The notes: generated by a model from the letters alone, not told the origin. DNA of 64,000 nt from Trachythela sp. YZ-2020 (GCA_016169945.1 JADLSH010000373.1:2046001-2110000); one strand, 5' to 3'; shown: positions 45,916-56,844, counted from the stretch's first letter. Made by a program: numbers and translations.

Positions 45916-47453
45916 TTTTCAATGATATATGTGACAAACATGCTCCTTATAGAGATATAAAATTGAGAACACAGTCACTCCCTTGGATAAATGACGAAAT
46001 AAAGCACAAAATGAATCTTCGGTTAAAAACTTTACGATTAGCACAACAGACTAACAATCCTGAAATGTGGGCTCGGTATAAAGAACTCAGAAACCAGATT
46101 ATGGCTCAGGTAAGAGCGGCTAAATGCAAATATTACAAAGGACTGTTTGACGAGGTAAAGGACTGTAAGTCCTATTGGTCTTTGATAAAGAAAGATACAG
46201 AGAAAAACCGGATCCGCCCTATTCTAGGGATTAGGAAAGAGAACGGCGGAATTGAAATTAGTGATAACGGTAAAGCAAACATCTTAAATGAGCATTTCTC
46301 GTCGGTTGGCAAGAAATTAGCTAATGAATGCATGACGACTCACATCCAGAATTCAGCAGCTTATATAAACCGTATTACCCCGACTATCATGAACATAGAT
46401 GTAAGCCAGGATGCAATAGCACAGTCTTTGAATAAATTAAAAGCGAACAAAGCTTGTGGGCCAGATGAAGTTTCGCCAAAGTTGTTAAAGTATGCAGGGG
46501 ATGCTATTTTGCCTTCTCTTACATCAATGTATTGTATTAGTGCCACAACACATAAAGTACCTGATATATGGAAAAAGGCAAAGATATCTGCTATATACAA
46601 GAAAGAAGATGAGACAGACAAAAACAATTACCGTCCTATATCATTATTGCCTGTACCGGGAAAAGTTATGGAAGCATGTGTAGCAACAACCTTAACATCA
46701 CACTTGGAGCAACACAACTTACACAGTCGGCACCAGTGGGCATATAAAAAATACCACTCCACAGAAATGTTAATGGTAAAGATGACAGAGGATTGGAGAA
46801 GAGCATTAGATAACAGATACGTTGTTGGTGTTCTATTCATAGATCTCAAGAAAGCGTTTGATTCAGTATCACATCCTATACTGCTGAATAAGCTTCATGG
46901 ATTGGGGATTTCTGGAGATATATGGTCTTGGATTAAGGACTATCTATCAAACCGAACTCAAATAACGGTGGTAAATGGCTGTCATTCAAAACAAATGAAA
47001 GTTAAATTTGGAGTTCCTCAAGGCTCTGTACTTGGCCCCACTTTATTTTCCATATTCTGTAATGACCTGCCTGAAATTTTCTGTGGGGATGATGATACAG
47101 AATTGGAAATGTATGCGGACGATACAACCTTATATGTTATCGGACCAACTGTAGATATTGTAACTATTAGACTTGACGAAGTATTGGGTAAATTTTACAA
47201 TTGGTGTAGAATTAATTCCCTCACACCTCACCCAGGAAAAACGGAATATATGCAGATCGGAAGGAAAAAATTCATTGGACCACTCAGAGGAATAATGTTA
47301 GGAGATTATTGCATCAAACGAGTTCACTCCAAAAGATGTTTAGGAATGGAAGTAGACGATGAGCTAAAATGGGTCAAGCACATATTGGAGTTAACACAAT
47401 CTTTCTCACAGAAAATAAATCTATTAAAATTTTTTGTATTTTTTACCAACTAA
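45804..47453 (+). CDS. LINE reverse transcriptase
   Basis: A long frame with linker helices, then KANKACGPDEVSPKLL, KISAIYKKEDETDKNNYRPISLLP, HQWAYKKYHSTEML, VLFIDLKKAFDSVSHPIL, KFGVPQGSVLGPTLF, MYADDTTLY and HPGKTEYMQIG. All core RT motifs including YADD are intact. It makes cDNA at the nicked target. The frame is lost at a T run near 47437 and resumes at 47434-47940. No domain is missing. Confidence 0.85.
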   Translation: MLQCGNAGDFVRDIESAPWSVCSIFENPDDSYWAWQMIFNDICDKHAPYRDIKLRTQSLPWINDEIKHKMNLRLKTLRLAQQTNNPEMWARYKELRNQIMAQVRAAKCKYYKGLFDEVKDCKSYWSLIKKDTEKNRIRPILGIRKENGGIEISDNGKANILNEHFSSVGKKLANECMTTHIQNSAAYINRITPTIMNIDVSQDAIAQSLNKLKANKACGPDEVSPKLLKYAGDAILPSLTSMYCISATTHKVPDIWKKAKISAIYKKEDETDKNNYRPISLLPVPGKVMEACVATTLTSHLEQHNLHSRHQWAYKKYHSTEMLMVKMTEDWRRALDNRYVVGVLFIDLKKAFDSVSHPILLNKLHGLGISGDIWSWIKDYLSNRTQITVVNGCHSKQMKVKFGVPQGSVLGPTLFSIFCNDLPEIFCGDDDTELEMYADDTTLYVIGPTVDIVTIRLDEVLGKFYNWCRINSLTPHPGKTEYMQIGRKKFIGPLRGIMLGDYCIKRVHSKRCLGMEVDDELKWVKHILELTQSFSQKINLLKFFVFFTN

Positions 47454-47940
47454 AGCTAGGTTAGATTTTTACTATAAAGTGGTTTTTCCCTCGGTAACTT
47501 ATGGTTTAGTAGTGTGGGGATCAACTAACAAAACGCAATTTGACAATCTTGAAAGGATGCATGTGAGAGCAGCCAAATTTATATTTGGCTTAGATTGGAA
47601 TACTCCAACTGAAGAAGTACGAACAAAATATAATTGGAAAACATTGAAAAGCACGTACTTAAAGTTATTAGTAATATTAGTACACAAATGCTATTATAGT
47701 AATGCTCCAGTCCCAATTCAAGAATTATTTGCTAAACGATCAAGCACATACAATCTTAGAAATGAAAGCTGTTTATCCTTGCCAAGACCTAAAACGGAAG
47801 TCATGAAGAAATCCATAACTTACAAGGGATCAGTGTTGTGGAACAATCTTAACAATGAATCCAGGAAATTAGAATCCTTGGACACTTTTAAAAATACTGT
47901 TGCCAAACAAGAATTCTTGAGTGATACAATGTTCGACTAA
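47434..47940 (+). CDS. LINE RT C-terminal region
   Basis: Continues the RT in a different frame after a one-base slip at an A/T run near 47440. Contains YYKVVFPSVTYGLVVWG, LERMHVRAAKFIFG and a basic tail ending at TAA 47940. This is the usual carboxyl terminus of CR1/L2-group LINEs. The 3' UTR follows. Confidence 0.8.
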   Translation: MYFLPTKARLDFYYKVVFPSVTYGLVVWGSTNKTQFDNLERMHVRAAKFIFGLDWNTPTEEVRTKYNWKTLKSTYLKLLVILVHKCYYSNAPVPIQELFAKRSSTYNLRNESCLSLPRPKTEVMKKSITYKGSVLWNNLNNESRKLESLDTFKNTVAKQEFLSDTMFD

Positions 47941-48012
47941 TTATTAATATCTAGAAACACTGCATGGTTCTTAAAACTGAAGTGTAAATAATAACACTAA
48001 CTTATTTATATA

Positions 48013-49872
48013 CCGGGTGTCCCAAAAAAAACTTGCGCTGTTTGATTTCATGTAACGTAAAAACTATAAAAGCTATTACACTCAAATAAGTTTTATTGTA
48101 TTCAGAAAGGGCTAACTTAGATTTTGATATATAACATTTGAATGTCCGTGCAACATTGACTGAGCTATCGATGTTTTAAATCGAATAAGCATATTTGACA
48201 ATTCTAAAAATTAGCATAAAATGCCATATCAAATATTAATTGGTTAAACTTGATATATAGTTTTATTGTGGTCAAAAGAACGAATGAAAAACATAATTGT
48301 TTGATAAACATTTATTCATTCATCAGAGAAAGTATGTCCTCTTGCACGTATACAACGTCTTGCACGGGAAACCATTGCGTCAAAGGAACGTTGAATCATT
48401 TGCTGTTCCAAAGATTCGCACGCCAATACAATTGCATCACGAAGCTGTCTCACATTTATTGGCTGCTGCTCATGAGGGACGTTCCAGATTTGTTGCTTTA
48501 AATAGCCCCAAAGAAAGAAATCACAAATTGCCAAATCAGGAGATCGAGGGGGCCAGGGCCAATCGCCACGTTTGCTCATTAGCTTTCCGGGAAATTGTCC
48601 TCGAAGGTAATGCATCGTCGCATTGCTTGTATGGCAGGGAGCGCCATCTTGCTGCCACCACATAACATGCCTGTTGATATTGTGTATTCGAAAATCACGT
48701 TGAATGACATGATAGCGTATAATTCGTAAATACTCCCGGCTGTCGAGATTCCTTTCAGCAAAATGTGGACCCAGGACAACACCTTCTCTTGTCAAACCAA
48801 CCCATACCATTACTTGGTCGGCACCTTGAGCAAATTCAACATAATGATCAGGCGGATGGCCATTGCCGTGTTCTGCGTATTCAATAACATTACGGGAATT
48901 TATTTCAGAATTGAGGCTGAAAACCGATTCATCTGAAACTATTAATTGGTCGAGAAATCCAGGATTTGCCACAACTGTGTTCACCAATCGGTTGCAAAAC
49001 GCAAGCCGTTGTGCTGGATCGCCTTCTCTTAATTCCTGCCTCCGTATTAACACGTACGGGTGAAATTTTATGTCAATTTTAACAATGCGATGGAACGTGC
49101 TTCGGCTTAATCCAAGACCGTTTCTCCTCGTAGAACGCCGTCCGTTTTCTTCCAGGGATTGCCGAACAAAGTCGATGTTTTCCCTCGTTCTGGCAGTTCT
49201 CATACGTCCACTTCGTCCTTTATTAAGGTTGAGGCACGTGCCTTCTCTCAAGAATTTGTCAAACGTTGTTTTTATTGCTTGCCTACTCGGGGCAGGAACA
49301 TTACCCCAACGTCCTGGCCATCGCCTTCTAACTTCTTCAGCATTATCCGTTCTAGCACATTCAATACAAACCCAAACTCTTTGATCTTTTGTTAATCGAG
49401 GCATATTCGAAAGGCGAAGGCATATTCGAAGACCAACTTTTTAATACGAACTCCCAAAGGACATCAAATATGCTTTCGAATATTTTTGTCAAAGTTTTTA
49501 AATGTTTCATGCTTATTTCGTTTCCCAAGAGGCACGAAAGGCTAAATAAATATTAAACTTACTAGGACATTACTCGAAATTAAAGTTAAGTTGAAATGCT
49601 AAAATTGAAATTGTTAATCTTTGTGGAAAATGGCAAATGTTTTCATATAAATTTGATCCGCCGTTTTTCTTGATTTTTTTACTCATTTTTAAAGCGTGCG
49701 CCAAATTCAAACATTTGTATCTCACGTAATATTACATGAAATGTTTAGGGCTGTATATCAAGATCTAAGTTAGCCTTTCCTCAATACAATAAAACTTATT
49801 TGAGTGTAATAGCGTTTATAGTTTTTACGTTACATGAAATCAAACAGCGCAAGTTTTTTTTGGGACACCCGG
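48013..49872 (-). mobile_element. mariner-type transposon with ~110-bp inverted ends
   Basis: Ends begin CCGGGTGTCCCAAAAAAAAC on both sides and are inverted over at least 100 bp (TTGATTTCATGTAACGTAAA inside). The target duplication is TA (48011-48012 and 49873-49874). The single transposase gene is intact. The element sits in the 3' UTR of a LINE. Confidence 0.9.
48316..49404 (-). CDS. mariner-type transposase, intact
   Basis: 362 codons from ATG 49404, matching the full size of the family. The N-terminus holds two helix-turn-helix units (about residues 1-110; SRQAIKTTFDKF, RSTFHRIVK). Catalytic motifs follow: VSDESVF (first Asp), QQDGAPCHTS (second Asp) and PPRSPDLAICDFFLWGYLK (third Asp). 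I count 36 residues between second and third Asp, not the 34 of classical mariner. No stop or frameshift is present, and the TIRs are well preserved, so activity is possible. It catalyses cut-and-paste at TA. Confidence 0.9.
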   Translation of the reverse strand: MPRLTKDQRVWVCIECARTDNAEEVRRRWPGRWGNVPAPSRQAIKTTFDKFLREGTCLNLNKGRSGRMRTARTRENIDFVRQSLEENGRRSTRRNGLGLSRSTFHRIVKIDIKFHPYVLIRRQELREGDPAQRLAFCNRLVNTVVANPGFLDQLIVSDESVFSLNSEINSRNVIEYAEHGNGHPPDHYVEFAQGADQVMVWVGLTREGVVLGPHFAERNLDSREYLRIIRYHVIQRDFRIHNINRHVMWWQQDGAPCHTSNATMHYLRGQFPGKLMSKRGDWPWPPRSPDLAICDFFLWGYLKQQIWNVPHEQQPINVRQLRDAIVLACESLEQQMIQRSFDAMVSRARRCIRARGHTFSDE

Positions 49873-49987
49873 TATTTGTTTTGTAAGTGTAATTTTTAAT
49901 TTTAATTGTTAGGATATAACTACACGACCCCATCAGCTCATGCTGTAAATACCTATCGTGTTAAAATAAATGCTATTATTATTATTA

Positions 49988-50255
49988 TTATGCAGTGGTG
50001 GTGATGGTGGGACTCTCCTGCACTTCCAGGGTATGATGCATGATAGGTGTTTCAGTGGTGGTGGTGATGGTAGGATTCTCACATGGGTCATTGGTGTTGA
50101 ATAGAAACTTTGCAGCTTGGGCCTCTTTTCGTCTGCCTTCATTTTCTACTTTCATCAAGATCTCTTTGTCATAGTCCAAGCCAAACTCATCAAGTTTTTT
50201 ATAAAAATATGTATGTGATGGCATAAGGCAAAGTGCTTGCATTCTCTTCATTCTG
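49988..50255 (-). CDS. DUF6589-type gene, 5' exon cut by the LINE
   Basis: After acceptor GATTACAG (minus strand, exon starts about 50254) the frame reads RMKRMQALCLMPSHTYFYKK and on to a Thr-rich, Pro-rich end where ATT repeats of the LINE tail begin. Beyond the LINE, at 44709, an open frame starts PGSTQDPTVNC and leads into the DUF6589 exons. The two halves probably formed one exon. More 5' exons must lie above 50255. Confidence 0.5.
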
Positions 50256-50259
50256 CTCT

Positions 50260-50920
50260 GTAATCAAGATAATCACAGCTGTTATTTAGTTTTAGTACAT
50301 AATGTATTATTATCATCAATTTTATCCACTGAGCTTATAACATGACTGGATGAACTTAAAGTCAATGATAATATACATTATGCAATGGACCTTTACTATG
50401 GTGGCCCATTGTTCTCATAAGAAAATACAGATTTAAGTGAAGTTATTAGAAAAAAATATCAAAATAATAAAAAACAAAAATAGTTACTAGTGTTTTTAAA
50501 AATTAAATAAATAAAAAAATAAAAGAGAGAAAAAAAACCCCAAAAAATATCAATTAATAAAAAAAATAAAAATAAAACATGGGAAATATAGTTTGAATTA
50601 AACATTGGAAATAACAAGCAATTCGAAAGCCAAAATCCGAAAACAAAGTGAAATTAAAATGAGATATCGTTACGGAATAATTATGAGAACACTGGGGCAC
50701 GCACTGGCCCATTGTTCTCATAGCGTTTCAAATCAAAACTGAAATAATGTTTCACTGGCCCAGTGTTCTCATAGTCCGCGACATTTTTGGTCAGCAGATG
50801 TTCCCCGCGCAAAAGATCGCGTTTCTTGTTTCACATATAAACTAGTGCACTTCGAGCCTGGAAATTGAGAGAAATCTTAGTAAATTTAAGCTTCCATATA
50901 CTTGTGAAGAACCATGGCCG
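50260..50920. other. A-rich intergenic stretch with a thrice-repeated motif
   Basis: No gene. TGGCCCATTGTTCTCATA occurs at 50402 and 50705, and as TGGCCCAGTGTTCTCATA at 50757. Between are A-rich runs. It lies just beyond the 3' end of the U2 fragment. Confidence 0.5.
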
Positions 50921-50924
50921 AGGT

Positions 50925-50995
50925 CCAAAAATCAGTTTAATATATGAGTTAGGCATTGCCTAACATATCAGATATTAAGCTGATAAGAACAGAAA
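50925..50995 (-). ncRNA. U2: U2 snRNA, 3' portion up to the Sm site (split gene)
   Basis: The minus strand from 50995 reads TCTGTTCTTATCAG, CTTAATATCTGATAT, a short stem (TTAGGCAATGCCTAA), ATATATTAAA and TGATTTTTGG. This is the U2 order from about nucleotide 38 through stem-loop II to the Sm site, with the IIb stem replaced by a different but still pairable one. Similarity to known U2 fades beyond the Sm site, so stem-loops III-IV are divergent or lost. The 5' 36 nucleotides lie at 56094-56059, on the other side of the retrotransposon. U2 pairs with the branch point; this copy cannot be made intact. Confidence 0.75.
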
Positions 50996-53900
50996 TATTT
51001 ATTAGAAATAAAGAACTTATTTACATTTAGTGTCCTAACAAGCTGATATAATACTTAAATTTATATAGTAAAATTTTTATATATACAAAAACTGGTACGT
51101 GTAATCTTAAAAGATTATTCAGTTCGTAATGTTCAATAAAATATCATAATATTATAAAAAGTTGAAATTGGAATGAAATATAAGTCACAAATTTAGAAAT
51201 ATAAATGTTTGTTTTACTTTTATGTTTGTTCATATTTGTGGAACACCAGTTAGATGTTCAACATAAATGTTTCGTGAACCTTTGATTGCATCCGCACAAC
51301 AAAGTTTTCGAAATAGAGTTCTATATCTTCTGCTTACAAACAGTTCATCAAGTACTTGATCATTATCCGTAAACCAACCTCCGAGAGGACCAACAACGAA
51401 ACCGAATACTTTAGCATGCATGTTGATTGATTCAAAGTAGTCGACTAGATAGTTATATTTCGTCTGTTTTCTTTCTGCAGCAGATCTCAGTGCATCTTCA
51501 CCATTTTCAAACGGGCAGGTTACATCAATTATGGTTACTTTGTTGCCATCCGTTACTACTATGTCAGGTCTGTTACTACCAGGGGCTCCAGGAACTATTT
51601 TATCAACTGTGAAGGTGCCTCGATGAATAACATTACTAACTCTTTTAAGGATGCTATCATGTCTCTTTGTTATTGCTGTCATGTTCGGTTTGCAATGACA
51701 TATAATATGCGGAAGGGTTTCAATGTCCGTGTTACTATGACATTTTCGACATTCTGATGAATTGCCATTTGATAACCTACTCTTCACCGCGTTAGTGGGC
51801 AGGGTATTTGTTCTCGCTCTGTGGATGAAGCGCCAATCACAGAAACTTAGTCCTGTACCGTCATAGCACCAGCTATTTGTGGATGGAAATTTGGATGTTT
51901 GGAGACATCTAGCTACTTTGCCTTGATCGGGTAGGGACTTGAGGTCGTTGGCGTGTTTCTGTAAACGATGACGATGGAGATATGACGCTACAGCTTTGGC
52001 ATTTGCCGATGATGCATTATCAACACTAACTTCTGGATTCGTCATAGCATTAGTGATTTTCACATGTAATCTTCTAGTTGCGATTCTACAACAAGACCAT
52101 AATGTTTGACAATTATTAGCACTGCTGCGATTCTTAAAATCATCTTCATATGAGCCCGATAGAAATGTATCAATTTCCTCATTAGTTGCGCTACGTTTTA
52201 AACACCGATCTACTACTGATTTTAATTGACCACGCGTAATTTCCTGAATGAACGGGTCCGATGAAGACAAGATCTTTATGGTGTGGACTACTTTTTGTAC
52301 ATGTCTTTCATCGTAGGGGTCTTGAAGTCCTAGGCAACCAACTGACTTATCTGCGAAAAAATATACTTCTACTAATTTCTTACGGTAACTCTCTAGCGAT
52401 TTCTTCGTGACAGGACACGCACGTAGGGCATATGTTAATCCAGGTTGTATAAACGTTCGAATTGCGTCCAACTTTTGCCACGGCGTTAGTAGCAAATCGC
52501 GTATCTTTCCCAGGTCTTTAATTAACTTATCAGTTATTGATAGCATATCTTCAGAGTTATAAAGTAATCCTATAGGGACACCCAAATACTTATAACATTC
52601 TTCTTTCATTAAGAAGGGGATATCTTTATTTTGAACTTGAAACATATGTTCACTTACTCGACATTTCTCTTTCCTCGCACAGGTTAACGATAAGGAACAA
52701 CATTTATCGGGACGAAAGGATAGGTTTAGAATGTCAGCCGCTGAAGATACTTCTTTTAGTATATCTTGAAGCCCTTCTTTTGTTTTACTGATCAAGACTA
52801 AGTCATCGGCATATGCCAATATGGAGATTTTTTGTCCATATAATTCAAAAGCAATCTCATCGTTATCATTGCACTTTGATACAACGGATCTAATTAGAAG
52901 CTCAGTTGTGAGGTTAAATAATATAGGGCTGATTGGACATCCTTGTTTCACGCCTGCATTTATATTTATTGGGTCTGTTTCCTCTGTTTTTGATGTTTTA
53001 ACGGTAGTTGTTGCGTCCGTGTAAATGTCTTTAATCAAATCAATTAAAGATTGAGGAAAACCCATATGACTTAGTGTGGTGTAAATAGCATCATGTGGTA
53101 CACTCCCAAACGTTACATGAGATCTAACCAAGCAAAGTAACAATTATGTTCTTTTCTCTTACATTCAGCTATTATTGATTGTAAAGAAAATGTGTGTTCA
53201 TGACATCCTTCTGATGGTCTTGCGCATTTCTGTTGCGTGGACATCAATTCTTTATCAATAGCGAACTTGGAAACGCGCGATGATAATAAGGAAGTGAGTA
53301 ACTTGTATATGCAGGACATCAAAGCAATTGGTCTAAAGTTACTTGGGTCACTGCTGTCTCCTTTTTTATAGATGAGTATTGTGGTAGCTTGCTTCCATGC
53401 ATTTGGTATTCTCTTTTCAAGAAGGCATCTATTAAAAACTAATTGTAATAAGGAGCCATTAGGGTCTACAAGTTTTAAATGACGATACTCCACTTTATCT
53501 CTCCCGGGAGAAGAGTTCGACATTGCTTTCAATTTGCGTTTAATTTCTTTATCCGAGAACAGGGCCATAAGGTTTGGATCTTGCGCAGCAGTTGGAACAT
53601 GTTCAGTTAAGGAATCTACAAGTTCATCAATATCAATGTGTTTTTCAGCAAAGGTTTCCGAAAAATAATTCTGAGCGCTTTCTTTAGATCCTGTGTATGT
53701 AACATTGTTACTAGGGTCTTTATGGTTTGGACGATTGGATGCTTGTCTTGGTGTACCTTTTCTACCAGAACTTGTATTTGACATTTCTTTCCCTTTGTCA
53801 ACCACCGCCGATGCCAAATCTTCACATGTGTTACAAAACTCACTAAAATCCGTAGCAGATGTTATCTTGCTAGACCATACTCGAACAAATTCGGGGGTGT

Positions 53901-56058
53901 TTTCGACATCAGGGTTGGGATGAAAAGGAATTCCACTATTTGTTGAACCAGGTGTAATGGTATTTGTTGCATCATCTTCCATAGAAGGGATTGTTCTCTC
54001 TGAATCAATTTGACTTTCCTGATACGTTGAATAATTATGATTATCTGAAGTAGATGGAAAGGAATCATGATGTTGTTGGTCAAATGATTGAGAAGGACTT
54101 TCATAAGAGTTTGAACTCAATAAGGTTTGTGGATTATTTGGGATTAAGGTGTGTTCTTGAATTGGGTCATTATTATCCTCAACAGTACAATCACTTAAGA
54201 AGACCGTTGATTAAAATACTTGTTGATGGTGTATATTGGTGTTAGGGATTGGGTCACTATTATTCTCAGTTTCCAATAATTGTTGACGGAAGGAGTTGCT
54301 ATTAGGGATTGGATCACTGCTATTCTCAACAGTACAATCACTTAAGACGACCGTAGATTCAAGCCATTGTTGATGGTAATTATTGATACAGGATTCAGGT
54401 CTTGGAGGGGAGGTACAATTGGTGTCATAATCTTCATCAAAGTCACAATCATAAAGTATAGGTTGATGATGTTTGGGAGTTAAATCATAGCTATCCTCTG
54501 TATTGCAACCAGTTAAGGTGACCGGCGATTCAACTAAATGATGTTGAATGGTTTGATCATCATCAGGGTTATAAACTTCATTTGTGTCTACTTGAGGTGT
54601 ATAATGAAAATTTGAAGGGTTATTTGGAGGGGTAGGACTGGAAGGTACTTGGGTCATATGTTGGGATGATGTTGGGGAATGGTTTTGGGATGGAAGGTCT
54701 TCGGGGATATTGGATTTAGTTGCGGATATATACGACTGTATTGGTGTAGGGGATTTAGGTGCCCATTTCTTCTGATTCTTTTTGGAAATTCCATGCACTA
54801 CTTTACAATGGACACTCACACCTTGAGCCCCTTTAAACTTTCTTTCACTACAAAGTGTGCATTCTGCATCCGATAACAATTCAACATGTGAATGTTTCTC
54901 TTTAAAATGTCTCTTGAAATTGGGAAAAGAGCTGATTATAGTGTTACATAGACAACAATTAAACTTTTTTCCTTCAGGATATTTACGAATTACAGTTACA
55001 GACAGAACATTCTCCATATTGTCACATTTATGCACTTTCCTATGACCATTTATACCTCTTATTGAATCAGACGTAAATGGACATTCCGAGCATTTAAACT
55101 CCACTGACTCCATCATTTAAATTTATAGGAAAGTCATATGAAAACCATAACTGAAACGAACACTCTACTTAAACTGCAACAATGACACAATAACCACGAT
55201 AATGAATTAAAGTTCACCAAGAAACGGGAATTCCCCTTATAATCGACGTTTAGTAAACTTGAATAATAATTAGCCGGGAGGCTAATTTAAAGTGACAGTT
55301 GGAAAAAGATCTAAAATCCTTGTAGTTTGAATTCCTTTAACGATATTGTAACGAAACTCGCTGGAGCTGTTATAAACCGTGATATGTATGAACAGGCCAA
55401 TTTTCAGCTTTATAACTCCAAAGACACAGACGATATAGGCAAATTATTATTCCGACGGGATATAAACAAAATTACTACAGACTGTACGCAACAAACTCCA
55501 AAGTACTAATATATCACGAACTAAACAACAAACCAGTATGAAATATATATTAAAATGTTCGCATCAACGGGACAAATACAGTCATAACACTTAAATCCAC
55601 AGATAAGTTACCCGCGACGATCAATTGACAAGCAAAGATGATAATAACACAAGTGTTCCAGACTTAATTTAATTCCAAAATATACCAACGGTCAAATGTA
55701 CAAATTCAACAATAACAGAACAACCATACCACTTGCTAACTCCAGACTTTGACACAATGGAACAAATATAAATCACTAGACACGGAAAAATTTCCAAATA
55801 AATCTGACCAGTAGTTCCGAGGATATAATAAGAAAGCCAAAGTTCCAAGTACGTAGCGGACGACACAATAATGACAGCAGACACAACAATATAATACAAA
55901 TAACTCTTTCCACGTTCAGGATACAATATAACAGATTAGATAATTACAATCACCACGTCTTAATCTTTCTTTTGATATGTATTTTGTGGAATAGAATTTA
56001 AATTTTGCTCATTTATTATTTGATTTACACGGAGCGTACTCAAACGTGAACCAGCGAT
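50996..56058 (-). mobile_element. U2-snRNA-targeted RLE retrotransposon (Utopia-like)
   Basis: A ~5.06-kb minus-strand element precisely flanked by the two halves of a U2 snRNA gene. It encodes N-terminal C2H2 zinc fingers, a reverse transcriptase and a C-terminal restriction-like endonuclease in what was one ORF. This architecture is that of the R2 superfamily (NeSL/R2 type); Utopia is the described lineage of this kind that targets U2 genes. The 5' UTR is ~940 bp (55117-56058). The 3' UTR is ~230 bp, ending in an AT-rich run without long poly(A). One nonsense and one frameshift are the only visible coding defects. Confidence 0.82.
51230..55116 (-). pseudogene. Zinc-finger/RT/RLE polyprotein of the U2-targeted element
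   Basis: Starts ATG 55116 (MMESVEFKCSE). Three C2H2-type fingers come first (KCSECPF...HRKVH, CCLCNTI...HFKEKH, CTLCSER...HCKVVH), probably for target recognition. A Pro/Ser-rich linker with repeats (STVVLSDCTVENSSDPIP) follows. RT motifs: TTILIYKKGDSSDPSNFRP, NAGVKQGCPISPILFNL and YADDLVLIS. At the C-terminus a CCHC knuckle (CRKCHSN ... HIICHC) precedes an RLE core (RPDIVVTDGNKVTIIDVTC). The total is about 1,290 codons. An in-frame TAA at 54211-54213 (GAA to TAA by comparison with the linker repeat) and a frameshift near 53113-53143 interrupt it. The enzyme would nick the U2 gene and prime reverse transcription there. Confidence 0.82.
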
Positions 56059-56094
56059 CTACACTTGATCTTAGCCAAAAGGCCGAGAAGCGAT
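56059..56094 (-). ncRNA. U2: U2 snRNA, 5' 36 nucleotides (split gene)
   Basis: The minus strand from 56094 matches the first 36 nucleotides of metazoan U2 without a mismatch (ATCGCTTCTCGGCCTTTTGG and on to GTGTAG). This includes stem-loop I and the branch-point-recognition segment GTGTAG. At 56058 identity stops and the retrotransposon begins. Confidence 0.88.
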
Positions 56095-56843
56095 GCCTTT
56101 TTTCGCTTTCGCCCTCCATCTTTATAGGAAAAGCAGGCGTTTTGAAACCGCGGTGACCACGCGCGAGAATAGGACGTCAACAAAGGCTTGATTGCTCGTG
56201 AAGTTCGTCGTTCTAATTGGCGACTAGAGAATTTGCTCGCATGCATTTGCACGCGCTCGAGCATTGCGTGTAAATGGCATGGGAACGAAGGTGGCGATGT
56301 GTTCGCCTCTTGTCGAAGTTGCCGTTTTCGGCATGGCGATAATTGTGAGCATAAGCGTATCGTATTTCACGCCAGGAGTATGTGGGATGAAAAGGCAAGC
56401 GATATTGTTGTGACCCGGAAAGCGTTCGGGTCACGCTTCTTGATTTAGGTGTTATATTTTGGCCATTTTGAGGCTTAATCGTTGCTAGGTATGCGATTGT
56501 ATGTTTCGCCTGCGTTTGAGTGACGTGTGATCGGCGCTTGGAATGTACGTGTGACGAGTTGCATTACATCGCACGCTATATCTCAATTCACTAGACGACA
56601 TGACATGTGATGGAAGTAATCGTTTACGACTAAACCGGCACGCTATATTCATTAGCTGAAGTGACCATATATTATCGGAGAAAGATATTATAAAACACTC
56701 GCCTTGTTTGTTTGTATGCTGGTGGCGATGAGACGTACAGGCCGGTTTGCACGCTGTCCACCGCTGTAGTTGTGTGTTGTTGACATACTGTAAAGAAAGA
56801 GAATTAGTACATGATCGATTTATGATTTGTTTGCAAAATAAGA
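56095..56843 (-). promoter_or_regulatory. Spacer between U1 and U2 genes, including the U2 promoter
   Basis: About 750 bp between the U1 3' end and the U2 5' end, less AT-rich than its surroundings. The first ~90 bp above U2 carry a TATA-like run (minus strand TCCTATAAAGATGG, 20-40 bp upstream) and GC-rich boxes. The proximal sequence element must lie here, but no consensus can be assigned from one copy. No protein frame is convincing. Confidence 0.45.
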
Positions 56844-56844
56844 A

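Larger units (their letters stand above)
44710..49991 (+). mobile_element. CR1/L2-group LINE with 2A-like motif, carrying a mariner
   Basis: Nearly full-length LINE: endonuclease (44732-45830), RT (45804-47453), C-terminus (47434-47940), then a 3' UTR interrupted by a mariner and an end with ATT repeats at 49973-49990. It has inserted into an exon of the DUF6589 gene, whose 5' exon resumes at 50255-49988. Only two frameshifts disrupt coding, so the copy is young. Confidence 0.8.

Noticed and set aside
55327..55509. 60-codon plus-strand frame upstream of the U2-targeted element's ORF
   Set aside because: Lies antisense in the 5' UTR of the element and has no recognisable domain.
56188..56448. 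86-codon frame between U1 and U2
   Set aside because: Falls in the snRNA spacer/promoter region; GC-richer DNA gives long frames by chance on both strands here.
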